The notes under the pieces: generated by a model
What the model saw: only the letters and a program-made list of their open reading frames with translations
Database searches by the model: none
Told to the model about the DNA's origin: nothing
From: Aestuariimicrobium ganziense
GTDB lineage: Bacteria > Actinomycetota > Actinomycetes > Propionibacteriales > Propionibacteriaceae
Direction: 5' to 3'
Length of the DNA stretch: 64,000 bases
NCBI RefSeq assembly: GCF_015352975.1
Contig: NZ_JACYIZ010000001.1
Location: forward strand, 186,001-250,000
Translations under genes and position numbers: made by a program
Shown here: in pieces, positions 18,880 to 26,820 of the stretch
Numbering within the stretch: position 1 is the stretch's first letter
How the letters are laid out: each line of letters begins with the position of its first letter

Positions 18880-18900
18880 GGTGAGAGCAGGTTTCTCACC
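18880..18900. other. Hairpin just inside attL
   Basis: GGTGAGA (18880-18886) and TCTCACC (18894-18900) form a perfect 7-bp stem with a 7-nt loop right after the tRNA. It may terminate the tRNA transcript now that the native terminator is displaced, but it has no following T run. Confidence 0.4.
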
Positions 18901-18909
18901 GGGGCTTCG

Positions 18910-20301
18910 TCATGTCCGAGGGTCGTTTTCCGTGGTCCCCCTCTGGTCCCCCTGGGGTGACGGCGGATGGTCGCCTGTGGACAGCCGGACCGCCTCGACC
19001 CGCTTCCCTGTGGATAAGGGGACCAAAAGGGGACCAGAACGCCTGCGAGGCCACTCGCGCCGCGGGCGCACATCACAGGCGCCTGGTTGAGGGGCCGCCG
19101 AGCCGGGCCTGCTTGCGCTGCCCGGCGGCGGAAAGAAGGCGTTGGCCTGCTCGGCCGCCGACGCGAGATGCCTGTCGTCGGGGTGCAGGTAGCCTCGGGT
19201 GGTTTCCATTGAGGCATGCCCGAGGATGTCTTGCAGCACGTGCAGCGGGATGCCGGCGTCGGCCATCCATGTTGCGCCGGTGTGGCGCAGGCCGTGTCGG
19301 GTGAGGTCGGGTAGCCCGAGCTTCGCGACGATGCTGTCCCAGTCGGTGGCGTCGCGGACGGTCGCGGTGGTGAGGTAGCCGCCTTTCGGCCCGACCAGCA
19401 ACGAGTCCTCGGGCTGCTTGCCGTTGGTAAGGCGTTCCAGTACGGGCCGCAGGGGTTCGAGGATCGGCACGCGACGTTCCTTGCGGCTCTTGGTCGGCTT
19501 TGTGACTAGGCCACCTTTGCCTGGGAACACCTGCCTGCGGATCACGACGAGGTTCTTGCCGTAGTCCACGTCCCCGGCCCGCAACCCGGACACCTCCGAA
19601 GACCGTGCGGCGAGCAGCGCGGCGAGCATCACAAAGTCGCTGTAGGACTGATGCACCTTCCCGCACGCACTGGCGAGCCGGTTGAGAGTCTTCATATCCG
19701 GGATCGCGTGCGCCCGCGGGGAGGACTGCTCGGCGGACTGTCCGCGGAAGGCGTTGCGGTTCAGGCTCCGCTTGGCACGGTTCTTCGCCGGGTTGATCTG
19801 GATCAGCCCGTCCCGCACCGCTTCATCGAGCACCCGCACGAGCGGGGCGTCATCGGCCAGACCCATCGCCAGCTCGCCCGCGACCTGCTCGCCATAGGAG
19901 GTCGCTCCGCGTGAGCCGGTGATCGTGGCTCGATCGCTCAGCGCCGTCGTCAAGAAGGAGGCCGCGCCGCGCGTCCACAGCAGGTAGGGGGCACGCTCGC
20001 CCAAGTCGTTCAGACCGGCGGGCCATTCCTTGTCAGCCGGGATGAGGGTGCCGAACCCGTGCCGCTCCGTCTGATCCAGCAAGCCAGACGTGATCCGCGC
20101 GGCCAGCCGTTCACGCCACATCAGTACGTCGGCGCGGGCCAGGCCGGGCACTTCGTCGTCGGACTCGATCAGCGGCAGCGTCTCGATCCCGCCGTGACGG
20201 GCGAGGACGTACCCGGTGGTCGGGTCGTTCGGTTCGGCGATCATCGACAGCGCGATCCGCGCCATCCGCTCATCCTGCACCTGCTCCGCCAGCGTCGCCA
20301 T
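18910..20301 (-). CDS. Chimeric DprA N-terminus / tyrosine recombinase
   Basis: This 463-residue protein starts at ATG 20301, with a good upstream GGAAGGGA. Residues 1-150 read as the N-terminus of the DNA-processing protein DprA/Smf: DERMARIALSMIAEP, PVxGL-type helix, LNDLGERAPYLLWTRG, and the first Rossmann strand ATITGSRGATSYG. At LADD (about 148-151) it switches to the last part of an integrase core-binding domain, then a complete catalytic domain with R233, K268, H336-x-x-R339, H362 and Y371 (GYLHP). The arm-binding domain and most of the core-binding domain are absent. The last 70 residues are low-complexity and encoded through two pairs of putative arm sites. It may be an inactive deletion fusion or a real chimera. 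Confidence 0.75.
   Translation of the reverse strand: MATLAEQVQDERMARIALSMIAEPNDPTTGYVLARHGGIETLPLIESDDEVPGLARADVLMWRERLAARITSGLLDQTERHGFGTLIPADKEWPAGLNDLGERAPYLLWTRGAASFLTTALSDRATITGSRGATSYGEQVAGELAMGLADDAPLVRVLDEAVRDGLIQINPAKNRAKRSLNRNAFRGQSAEQSSPRAHAIPDMKTLNRLASACGKVHQSYSDFVMLAALLAARSSEVSGLRAGDVDYGKNLVVIRRQVFPGKGGLVTKPTKSRKERRVPILEPLRPVLERLTNGKQPEDSLLVGPKGGYLTTATVRDATDWDSIVAKLGLPDLTRHGLRHTGATWMADAGIPLHVLQDILGHASMETTRGYLHPDDRHLASAAEQANAFFPPPGSASRPGSAAPQPGACDVRPRREWPRRRSGPLLVPLSTGKRVEAVRLSTGDHPPSPQGDQRGTTENDPRT
18933..18951 (-). repeat. Putative integrase arm-site pair 1
   Basis: Two GGGGACCA boxes on the minus strand (18933-18940 and 18944-18951) repeat at an 11-bp period, one helical turn. 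They lie 61 bp from the attL core. Confidence 0.55.
19018..19036 (+). repeat. Putative integrase arm-site pair 2
   Basis: Two GGGGACCA boxes (19018-19025 and 19029-19036) have the same 11-bp period, in the opposite orientation to pair 1. Confidence 0.55.
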
Positions 20302-20527
20302 GATCGGTGTCCCTTCCGCTCCAAGGTCACCGACGAGGTACACGCCCATCTGCCGCTGGGGTTCCCTCTGTCACGAGTCGGCCTTAGACTCGGGAGCGAG
20401 GCAGGTTCAGCAAACTACGCGGGTCCTTCGGGACGGCCCCTCGCGGGCACTCGGTTCATAGCCGCCTCCACGACGGACACCCGTCGCGCTATGACGACGA
20501 AAGAGGCCCGCAGTGCTCCGCACATCC

Positions 20528-20832
20528 ATGAACCTGAGCGAACGAGGCTACGGCCTGTTCCGGTACGCGCCCACAAACCTGCTGCTCGGCGCGATTCGCT
20601 ATCGCCGCCGAGGCTTGAAGTGGGGCATCCCCGCCATGCTGCTCCTGGGCGGCGGCTACTACTTCGCCACGGCGATCTGCTACACGATCATCCAGCGCGA
20701 AGGCCCCGGCCCGCTCTACCTGTGGTCCTGCTGTTCGTCTGGAACGCATTCAAGTTCCTCTGGATCGGACCCGTCAGCTTCGTCCAGCTCGTGCGGCGCA
20801 GGCGCCAGGAGCGTGTCGGAGGCTGCCGATAG
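20528..20832 (+). pseudogene. Frameshifted small membrane protein (mobile-element-associated family)
   Basis: The first frame gives MNLSERGYGLFRYAPTNLLLGAI, then GLKWGIPAMLLLGGGYYFATAICY and GPGPLYL. The next frame continues VVLLFVWNAFKFLWIGPVSFVQLVRRRR to the stop at 20832. Joining the two restores a protein of about 100 residues with two or three hydrophobic helices. It looks like a small membrane protein often found near actinobacterial integrases and sometimes mislabelled sulfate permease; this is family knowledge from memory. A single missing G near 20721-20725 (CTACCTGTGGTC) explains the break. A sequencing error cannot be excluded. Confidence 0.6.
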
Positions 20833-20952
20833 GCTCGGACACGCCGGCAGGCTTCTTTGACCTGACTCCCGCGCCCCTGGGATGATGGGAGGGTGAACGG
20901 CTTCTAGGAGCACGCCTGCTCGTGCCGGAACGTACGAGTCGAAGGAGTGCTC

Positions 20953-22134
20953 ATGGGAGCAAGGACGATCCACCCGTTCCCTGCCAGGATGGCCCCCGAC
21001 ATCGCCATCGACCACCTGGACTCCACGGCGGGCGAGGCGGAGCTGGTGGTCCTCGACCCGATGTGCGGATCAGGGACCGTCCTCTCCGCAGCGGTCGACC
21101 GGGGCCACGCAGCACGTGGGTTCGATGTCGATCCTCTCGCTGTCCTCATGAGTTCGGTTGCAACCCAGGCCGTCGACACCGCGCAGGTTGTCGCAGAGGC
21201 CGAGCGCATTTGCGCGCGTGCGCGAGCCTCCAGCGTGGATGAGCCGCGGTGGGATGACGCAGAGACCGTCAAGTTCGCTGAGTACTGGTTTGCGGCGTCG
21301 CAGCGTAGTCAGCTCAACCGGCTGTCACGGGAGCTGGACGGGGTTAGCGATGATGCCGTTCGTCAGGCCCTTCAACTGGCCTTGAGTCGGATCATCGTCA
21401 CGAAGGCGCCCAAGGCCTCGCTGGCAGCCGACACATCACACAGCAGGCCGCACCGTGTAGCGACTGAATCCGCCTACGACGTGTACCGCGGGTTCGAGGG
21501 GTCGGTCGCCAGCCTCAAGAAGTTGCTCGATGAACGATCCATCGCCATCGCCGGACAGGTGGAGGTCCGTAGAGGGGATGCGCGCGCGCTCGACCTTCCT
21601 GACTCATCAGTCGATCTGATTATTACGTCACCGCCATACCTCAACGCGATTGACTACCTACGCGGGCACAAGATGTCGTTGATCTGGTTCGGGCACACGA
21701 TCCCGGAGTTACGAAAGATTCGCTCCCACAGCATCGGTGCTGAGCGAGCGCTCGACGGCGACGCCATGAAGCAGGTCGAAGATATGGTGCAGTACATAAA
21801 AGACTCGGTGGACGAGCCCGATGCACTTCCATTAGCAACTATCACGCGCTACGCGCACGATCTTGCTCTTTTCGCACGTGAACTTCATCGTGTGTGCAAG
21901 CCCGAGTCTGAAGTCGTCACCGTGATTGGAAACTCCACTCTGCGAGGAAACTACATCCAGAACGACATTCTCGTTCGAAAGGCGTATGAGCATTCAGGAT
22001 TCCGAGTGGTGGCCCGCGCCGAGCGTGAGTTGCCAGAAAACCGCAGGTATCTTCCAGTTCGGACCGTCAACCGGGAATCGTCGATGGCGAAGCGTATGCG
22101 CACCGAAGTCGTCCTAACAGTAGAAAGGCCTTGA
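20953..22134 (+). CDS. Site-specific DNA methyltransferase (TSPPY type)
   Basis: This 393-residue SAM-dependent DNA methylase begins TIHPFPARMAPDIA, a start common to methylases of this kind. The SAM motif LDPMCGSGTVL lies at about 34-44 and the catalytic motif DLIITSPPYLNAIDYL has TSPPY at 225-229. The motif order is SAM-binding before catalytic. SPPY fits an amino-methylating enzyme (N4-cytosine or N6-adenine); the target site is unknown. ATG 20953 has GAAGGAG 5 nt upstream. It precedes the GHKL-nuclease gene by 123 bp on the same strand and is the probable modification partner. Confidence 0.85.
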   Translation: MGARTIHPFPARMAPDIAIDHLDSTAGEAELVVLDPMCGSGTVLSAAVDRGHAARGFDVDPLAVLMSSVATQAVDTAQVVAEAERICARARASSVDEPRWDDAETVKFAEYWFAASQRSQLNRLSRELDGVSDDAVRQALQLALSRIIVTKAPKASLAADTSHSRPHRVATESAYDVYRGFEGSVASLKKLLDERSIAIAGQVEVRRGDARALDLPDSSVDLIITSPPYLNAIDYLRGHKMSLIWFGHTIPELRKIRSHSIGAERALDGDAMKQVEDMVQYIKDSVDEPDALPLATITRYAHDLALFARELHRVCKPESEVVTVIGNSTLRGNYIQNDILVRKAYEHSGFRVVARAERELPENRRYLPVRTVNRESSMAKRMRTEVVLTVERP

Positions 22135-22257
22135 TTCCGATGAAGAACTCACGATCAAGGAGGTCTACTCCAGAACCACAGAGGGCGTGCGTCACGATGA
22201 AGCATCCCGGCTGTCGCATGGGGCAGTTCAAGGCTAGGCCGAGGTCGGCGGCGCACC
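22135..22257 (+). other. Gap between methyltransferase and GHKL gene with a 41-codon ORF
   Basis: An ATG at 22140 opens a basic 41-residue frame (MKNSRSRRSTPEPQ...) that stops at 22265, overlapping the next start (22258) by 8 nt. It has no clear homology to me and only a weak, distant purine run upstream. It could be a leader peptide that couples translation, or chance. Confidence 0.25.
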
Positions 22258-24873
22258 ATGACTGAGTCTGATACGTCTATCGACCCAGACGGGACGGATG
22301 CCGAAGAAGCGCCGTCCGTAGGTGCAGGCGAGTCTCAGGTCGTCACCACTTTTAAGTCGACCGGCAGCGTGGTCCCTGATGCGGATGTTAAGGTCACGAT
22401 CGGCCCGCAATTCCTCGAGCTCTTTAGCAACCAGCTCTATACCTCGCCGAACAAGACGTTCGAAGAACTCATTTCCAACAGTTGGGATGCTGGCGCCACG
22501 GACGTCAGAATCGGCCTGCCTGACGACCTTTCGGACTCTGACTCCGCCATCTGGGTGCTGGACAACGGCGAGTCGATGGATATCGAGGGGTTCAAGCGCC
22601 TCTGGTCAGTGGCTACGAGCGAGAAGTCGGCGCGCGTCGATGCCCCACGACCCCAGATTGGGAAGTTCGGGATTGGCAAGCTCGCGACGTACCTGCTTGC
22701 TCATCAGCTCACCTACGTTTGTCGGGCGTCGGATGGTGCGATTCGGGTCGTTTCGATGGACTACCGCTGGATCGGGGGTGATAAGCCGAACGCTCTGCAC
22801 ATCGACCCCGTGCCGCTGCCCGTGAGGGAAGTAACGGAGCAGGACGTACGCGACGTGATCTCCAAGATTCACGGTGGATCAGACATTTGGGGCGAGATTC
22901 AAGCTCTCGGTGCTCCGCCAGATTGGAGCTCTTCGGATGAGTACGGCGGTCAGGAGATTAGTCCGCCCGACCCGCGGGGAACCTGGACCCTTGCGATCAT
23001 GACTTCACTCAAGGACGAAGGGCGCCGCATCAAGAGCGGGATTCTAAAGAGAATGCTTCGCACAAGCCTTCCCCTCGGATCGACATTCTCGATTCATTTC
23101 AACGGAACTCAGTTGGAATCGAGCAAGATCGAGATCGAGAAGATGGAGTCGTGGACGCTCGGACCAGACTTTCCGATCAAACGATTCTCCCTCGATCGCC
23201 GCGGCGATGAGGACAACGAAGAACTAGAGCTATCGCCCTCCGATGAAGGTTATCCGCATCTTGTGATCCCTGAGTTGGGTGTTGCCACCGGGTCTCTATC
23301 TCTTTACAAAGAGCCCATCTCGCAGGGAAAAAGCAACATCCTCGAATCATCCAACGGGTTCTTTGTGAACATCCTGGGGCGAGTGATAAACCCAGACGAT
23401 CCGTACTTTGGACTCTCCAACCTGAACCACGCGGCTTGGGCTAGGTTCCGCGCTACTGTTCGCATAGACGGGTTGAACGATAGCGTCTCAATCAACCGCG
23501 AGGGGCTTCTTGAAGGCCGTTCTCTCGACATAGTGCGTGGCTTGCTGAAAGCGATGTTCAACCACGCGCGTTCAGTTTACGATGCCGCGAGCAAGGCGAA
23601 CTGGCCAGACGCAGGCGACATCCTGACGGAAGCATGGGGTACGGTTCCTTTTGAACCGCTCAAGTCGGCAATTGAGCAAGGCATTTCCAGTGGCGAATTG
23701 CCGTCGTTCGTTACCAAGTTGGACGATGAGCCTACTGACGCGCAGCGCTCCTCGTGGGGTGGTGTCACTAGTCATTCCGACGTTGTGCGGGACGTGAAGT
23801 TCACGCCAAGGGGAGTGGACGAGCCAGTCGTTGAGTACGATCTGGAGTCGCGTGAGGTGATTGTCAACGAGAGCCATCCCTTCGTGCGGGAGTACGGCGA
23901 TAGTCACGAACTCAAGCTTCTCCTTCGGGACCAGGCTATGGCTGACTTGCTCACGTCTGCCTATATGACTCAGCTCGGGGTCGACCATGCCACGACTCAG
24001 CAAGTTGAGCTCTACCGTGATCAGTTGCTTCGGCTTCTAGCCAGGCTACGCCGCAGGACCGGCTTTCAGATCGCAGAGCTGTTGGACCAAGCTGCCAGCC
24101 ACAAGAAGGACAAAGCCCTTGAAGTCATTCTTGGCGACGCGCTCGAAGCCCTAGGGTTCATCGTCGAAAGGCTCGGCGGAAGTGACAACCCTGAAGGCGT
24201 CGCGGTCGCCCCCCTGTCTCCAAAACGGACTTCGCAGACAGCGTCATACTCGTTTACGTACGATGCAAAGTCATCCGCGAAGAAGAAGGTGAAGACAGGT
24301 AACGTCGGTACGGGTGGGCTAGTTCGCCACAGGGAGGACCATAAGGCGGACCACACCTTGGTCGTTGGTCCGGGGTTTGAGGACGGCGCTCTACAGAAGG
24401 AGTGCAAGACTCAGTTGATCACGCCGATGACTGCTGCTGACCTCGGGCGCTTGATCATAGCAACGACCCAGCGAGGACAACTTGACCTCGATAAGCTCCG
24501 AGGTGTTTTCAAGCTGTATGACCCCGCCGAAGTCGCTAAGTTCGTGGATGAGTTCTTGGCTGACTCGGCTGCAGCGCCGAGTTTGAGTTACGCCGAAATC
24601 TTCGACGCGTTGGAAGAGATTGGGTTCGACAGCCCAGACATGCTGACGAGTCCGGTTATCGCTAAGACCATACGCGATCGCAATGGCTCCGCTTTCCCGA
24701 CCAAGCAAGATGTGGCGAAGGTACTTCAAGGCATGCAGATTCTCACGCCCCATCTCATTCGTGTACAAGGTGACAACGTGTTTCTTGGAGCACGGCCAGA
24801 CAAGTTTCGCCAGGCCCTTCTGGCTCAGGTCGCGCAATTGCCGGAGAAGTTCAAGAAGACGGGTGCTGCGTAA
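22258..24873 (+). CDS. GHKL (MutL/MORC-like) ATPase fused to a FokI-like nuclease
   Basis: This 871-residue protein. The N-terminal GHKL ATPase has the N box EELISNSWDAGAT (E70, N74, D77), the G1 box WVLDNGESMD (D102) and the G2 box IGKFGIGKLA (135-143). A transducer-like domain with an essential-looking lysine-rich segment follows to about 450. Residues about 610-760 resemble the FokI cleavage domain: helices, then LGGSDNPEG (E646), then FTYDAKSS (D669, K671), a PD-(D/E)xK arrangement; FokI has LGGSRKPDG and VDTK. The C-terminus looks like a small winged-helix region. With the upstream methylase it suggests restriction-modification or anti-phage defence. No helicase or specificity subunit is seen. 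Confidence 0.8.
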   Translation: MTESDTSIDPDGTDAEEAPSVGAGESQVVTTFKSTGSVVPDADVKVTIGPQFLELFSNQLYTSPNKTFEELISNSWDAGATDVRIGLPDDLSDSDSAIWVLDNGESMDIEGFKRLWSVATSEKSARVDAPRPQIGKFGIGKLATYLLAHQLTYVCRASDGAIRVVSMDYRWIGGDKPNALHIDPVPLPVREVTEQDVRDVISKIHGGSDIWGEIQALGAPPDWSSSDEYGGQEISPPDPRGTWTLAIMTSLKDEGRRIKSGILKRMLRTSLPLGSTFSIHFNGTQLESSKIEIEKMESWTLGPDFPIKRFSLDRRGDEDNEELELSPSDEGYPHLVIPELGVATGSLSLYKEPISQGKSNILESSNGFFVNILGRVINPDDPYFGLSNLNHAAWARFRATVRIDGLNDSVSINREGLLEGRSLDIVRGLLKAMFNHARSVYDAASKANWPDAGDILTEAWGTVPFEPLKSAIEQGISSGELPSFVTKLDDEPTDAQRSSWGGVTSHSDVVRDVKFTPRGVDEPVVEYDLESREVIVNESHPFVREYGDSHELKLLLRDQAMADLLTSAYMTQLGVDHATTQQVELYRDQLLRLLARLRRRTGFQIAELLDQAASHKKDKALEVILGDALEALGFIVERLGGSDNPEGVAVAPLSPKRTSQTASYSFTYDAKSSAKKKVKTGNVGTGGLVRHREDHKADHTLVVGPGFEDGALQKECKTQLITPMTAADLGRLIIATTQRGQLDLDKLRGVFKLYDPAEVAKFVDEFLADSAAAPSLSYAEIFDALEEIGFDSPDMLTSPVIAKTIRDRNGSAFPTKQDVAKVLQGMQILTPHLIRVQGDNVFLGARPDKFRQALLAQVAQLPEKFKKTGAA

Positions 24874-25044
24874 AGCGTTGGCGTGCATGGAGTCGGTTGG
24901 TGTGACTTCGCCGTGTTGCTCAAGCGAACGAGGGGGACCAGAAGGGGACCAGAATCATGCAAACCATGCATCTCGTGACGTGCTCTGCATGATCTGATCC
25001 CCGTAATCATGCGGAATCTGGCCTCGTCGGAGCCGTCTGGACGC
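24874..25044. other. Right att arm region without a gene
   Basis: This 171-bp stretch holds one GGGGACCA pair (24933-24951). An inverted repeat ATCATGCA (24954-24961) / TGCATGAT (24986-24993) follows, then a further ATCATGC near 25006. It probably formed one arm of attP. I see no coding sequence. Confidence 0.5.
24933..24951 (+). repeat. Putative integrase arm-site pair 3
   Basis: GGGGACCA at 24933-24940 and 24944-24951 shows the same 11-bp period as the two pairs near attL. It lies 93 bp from the attR core. Confidence 0.55.
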
Positions 25045-25088
25045 CTGGGGGTCAAGGGGTCGCAGGTTCAAATCCTGTCAGCCCGACG
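25045..25088 (+). repeat. attR core (44-bp direct repeat, right)
   Basis: This is the displaced 3' part of the original tRNA-Pro. It has the canonical T-loop TTCAAAT (T25067). It lacks a 5' half, so it is not a tRNA gene. Confidence 0.85.
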
Positions 25089-25092
25089 CATG

Positions 25093-25134
25093 AAGGGGCT
25101 TGTCAGAGCGGGAAATCGCTCGGGCAGGCCCCTT
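25093..25134. terminator. Terminator, formerly downstream of tRNA-Pro
   Basis: AAGGGGCTTG (25093-25102) pairs with CAGGCCCCTT (25125-25134), 10 bp with one G-U. An inner GAGCG/CGCTC hairpin lies within, and CTTCC follows. It starts 4 bp after attR and so must have served the tRNA before integration. It now also lies after the nucleotidyltransferase gene. Confidence 0.65.
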
Positions 25135-25142
25135 CTTCCAGC

Positions 25143-25910
25143 TCACGCGTCGAGTCGTCGAAGCACCATCGACGCCAACGGATGCGACGGCCGCTCACGC
25201 CCAGTGCGCTCGACCCAACGGTCGAGCGCCCAGTCGTACACCCTTGCCGTCTCGCGGAGGGCACGGCCCAGTTCGGTGGGATCGTCCGAGGTCGGCATGG
25301 CGCCATGCACACGCTCAAGGTCCACAGCAGCCAGCTGCGCGTGCGCCGAGTGCCACTGCCCTCCCAGCAGGGGCACGACGCGTCCCATCAGCGTGTCGGT
25401 GAGACCGGCGCGGACGGCGAACCGCTCTCCATGGCGCAACCGGCCCTGTAGGTACGCCAGCCACACCCACGTGCCGCCGTCCATCGCGGCGGCGTCGAAC
25501 TCGGGCTCCGACCAGCGTTCGATCTGGGCGGTGAGTCGCTCGGCGACGCCATCGCGATCAACCAACGTGGTGAACCCACGGGCGAGCCCTCCGAAGACAG
25601 GCACGGGCTCTTCAGCGATCGTGAGGTCGAGTTGGTACCCGTCGCCGTCCCACGCCTGGTAGCGGTGCTCGCCCTGCCAGTGCGGTTCCTGGACGTAGGC
25701 CGGCACACCTCCCATGATGCTGGTGGCGATGTCGGCCCGCCGCGCCCACAGGTCGTCGGCAGCGCCGGGCTCGGTGACCAGGATCAGGTCCAAGTCTGAG
25801 AACTCGTTGTCCTCACCCCGCGCCACCGACCCGAACACCACCGCTGCCCTGACCGACGTCTCGTCCTCGGCCCAGCGTTCCGCTCGGCTGGCGAACTCGC
25901 GCGCACTCAT
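25143..25910 (-). CDS. Nucleotidyltransferase-domain protein
   Basis: This 255-residue protein has the polymerase-beta-type signature VVFGSVARGEDNEFSDLDLILV: GSxxRG, then DxD with both metal-binding aspartates. The C-terminal helical part resembles aminoglycoside or lincosamide adenylyltransferases. It may modify a small molecule, but the substrate is unknown and resistance cannot be claimed. It lies just outside the element. GGAGGAGG precedes ATG 25910. Confidence 0.75.
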   Translation of the reverse strand: MSAREFASRAERWAEDETSVRAAVVFGSVARGEDNEFSDLDLILVTEPGAADDLWARRADIATSIMGGVPAYVQEPHWQGEHRYQAWDGDGYQLDLTIAEEPVPVFGGLARGFTTLVDRDGVAERLTAQIERWSEPEFDAAAMDGGTWVWLAYLQGRLRHGERFAVRAGLTDTLMGRVVPLLGGQWHSAHAQLAAVDLERVHGAMPTSDDPTELGRALRETARVYDWALDRWVERTGRERPSHPLASMVLRRLDA

Positions 25911-25991
25911 CGGGTGGCCTCCTCCAAGCAGATGAGAGCCTCATCACAGCACGCGCAGGCACACACGCACTCGATCGCGCAGAACTCGGAC

Positions 25992-26771
25992 CTACTCGGG
26001 CTTGCGCCGGGCCTGCACCACCATCTGGATGATCACGCCGGCCACGAAGACCCCGAACACGATGTTGGCGGTGCGGGGATCGAGCAACCGCGCCACCCAG
26101 GCGCCGGCCGCCGAGGTCAGGCAGGCCGAGCCACCCACGATCAGCCCCGCCCTCACGTCGGCCAGCCCACGCTTGACGTTGCTGACCGTGCCCGAGATCG
26201 CTGTCGGGATCATCATCAGCAGTGAGGTGCCCTTGGCCACCAGGTCAGAGATCCCGAAGCCCAGGATCAGAGCCGGCACCACGATGATGCCGCCACCGAC
26301 ACCCAGCAGGCCCGACAGCACACCGGTCACCAACCCGAGCGCCACGATGGCGACAGCCGATCCAACGGACCAGTGGAAGACGGCATCGCGCGCGGGCGTG
26401 GTGAGGAACAACTGCACCACCACGAACACCAGGAAGGCGATGAAGGTCCAGCGCACCGCCGCCACCGGCAAGCGGTGCAGCAACCACGACCCGGCCTGCG
26501 CACCCACGACCGAACCCAGAGCCAGCACCGCCGCCACGATCACGTCGACGTCGCCGGCCAGGGCATAGGTGGTCACGCCGACCAGCGCGGTGGGAATGAT
26601 CGCGACCAGTGAGGTGGCCGAGGCACGCTTGCGCACGAAGTGGGCCACCGCGATCAGCGCAGGCACGATGATGATGCCCCCGCCGACGCCGAACATGCCC
26701 GACAGGAACCCGGCGACCAGGCCGATGCCGATCAGTGCTGCCAACTTCGGTCTTGGTTGCTCTGTGCTCAC
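25992..26771 (-). CDS. TSUP family permease (TauE/SafE)
   Basis: This 259-residue membrane protein has the two internal repeats of the family, GFLSGMFGVGGGIIIVPAL and GVLSGLLGVGGGIIVVPAL, each opening a set of four helices. Such proteins export sulfite or sulfonates or move other small anions; the substrate is unknown. The start GTG 26771 (MSTEQPRPK..) is chosen because CAGACT stands 6 nt upstream and because upstream residues have no family match. It is divergent from the kinase-like gene. Confidence 0.85.
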   Translation of the reverse strand: MSTEQPRPKLAALIGIGLVAGFLSGMFGVGGGIIIVPALIAVAHFVRKRASATSLVAIIPTALVGVTTYALAGDVDVIVAAVLALGSVVGAQAGSWLLHRLPVAAVRWTFIAFLVFVVVQLFLTTPARDAVFHWSVGSAVAIVALGLVTGVLSGLLGVGGGIIVVPALILGFGISDLVAKGTSLLMMIPTAISGTVSNVKRGLADVRAGLIVGGSACLTSAAGAWVARLLDPRTANIVFGVFVAGVIIQMVVQARRKPE

Positions 26772-26820
26772 CGATCCAGTCTGGCACTGCCGGTCCTGGG
26801 CCGCCCACTGGGGTGACGGC

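Noticed and set aside
20302..20527. Excisionase or small regulator upstream of the integrase
   Set aside because: No open frame with HTH character is seen in this 226-bp stretch on either strand.
25045..25088. Second tRNA-Pro gene
   Set aside because: It has only the anticodon-loop to 3' part and no acceptor or D arm on the 5' side; it is the attR repeat.
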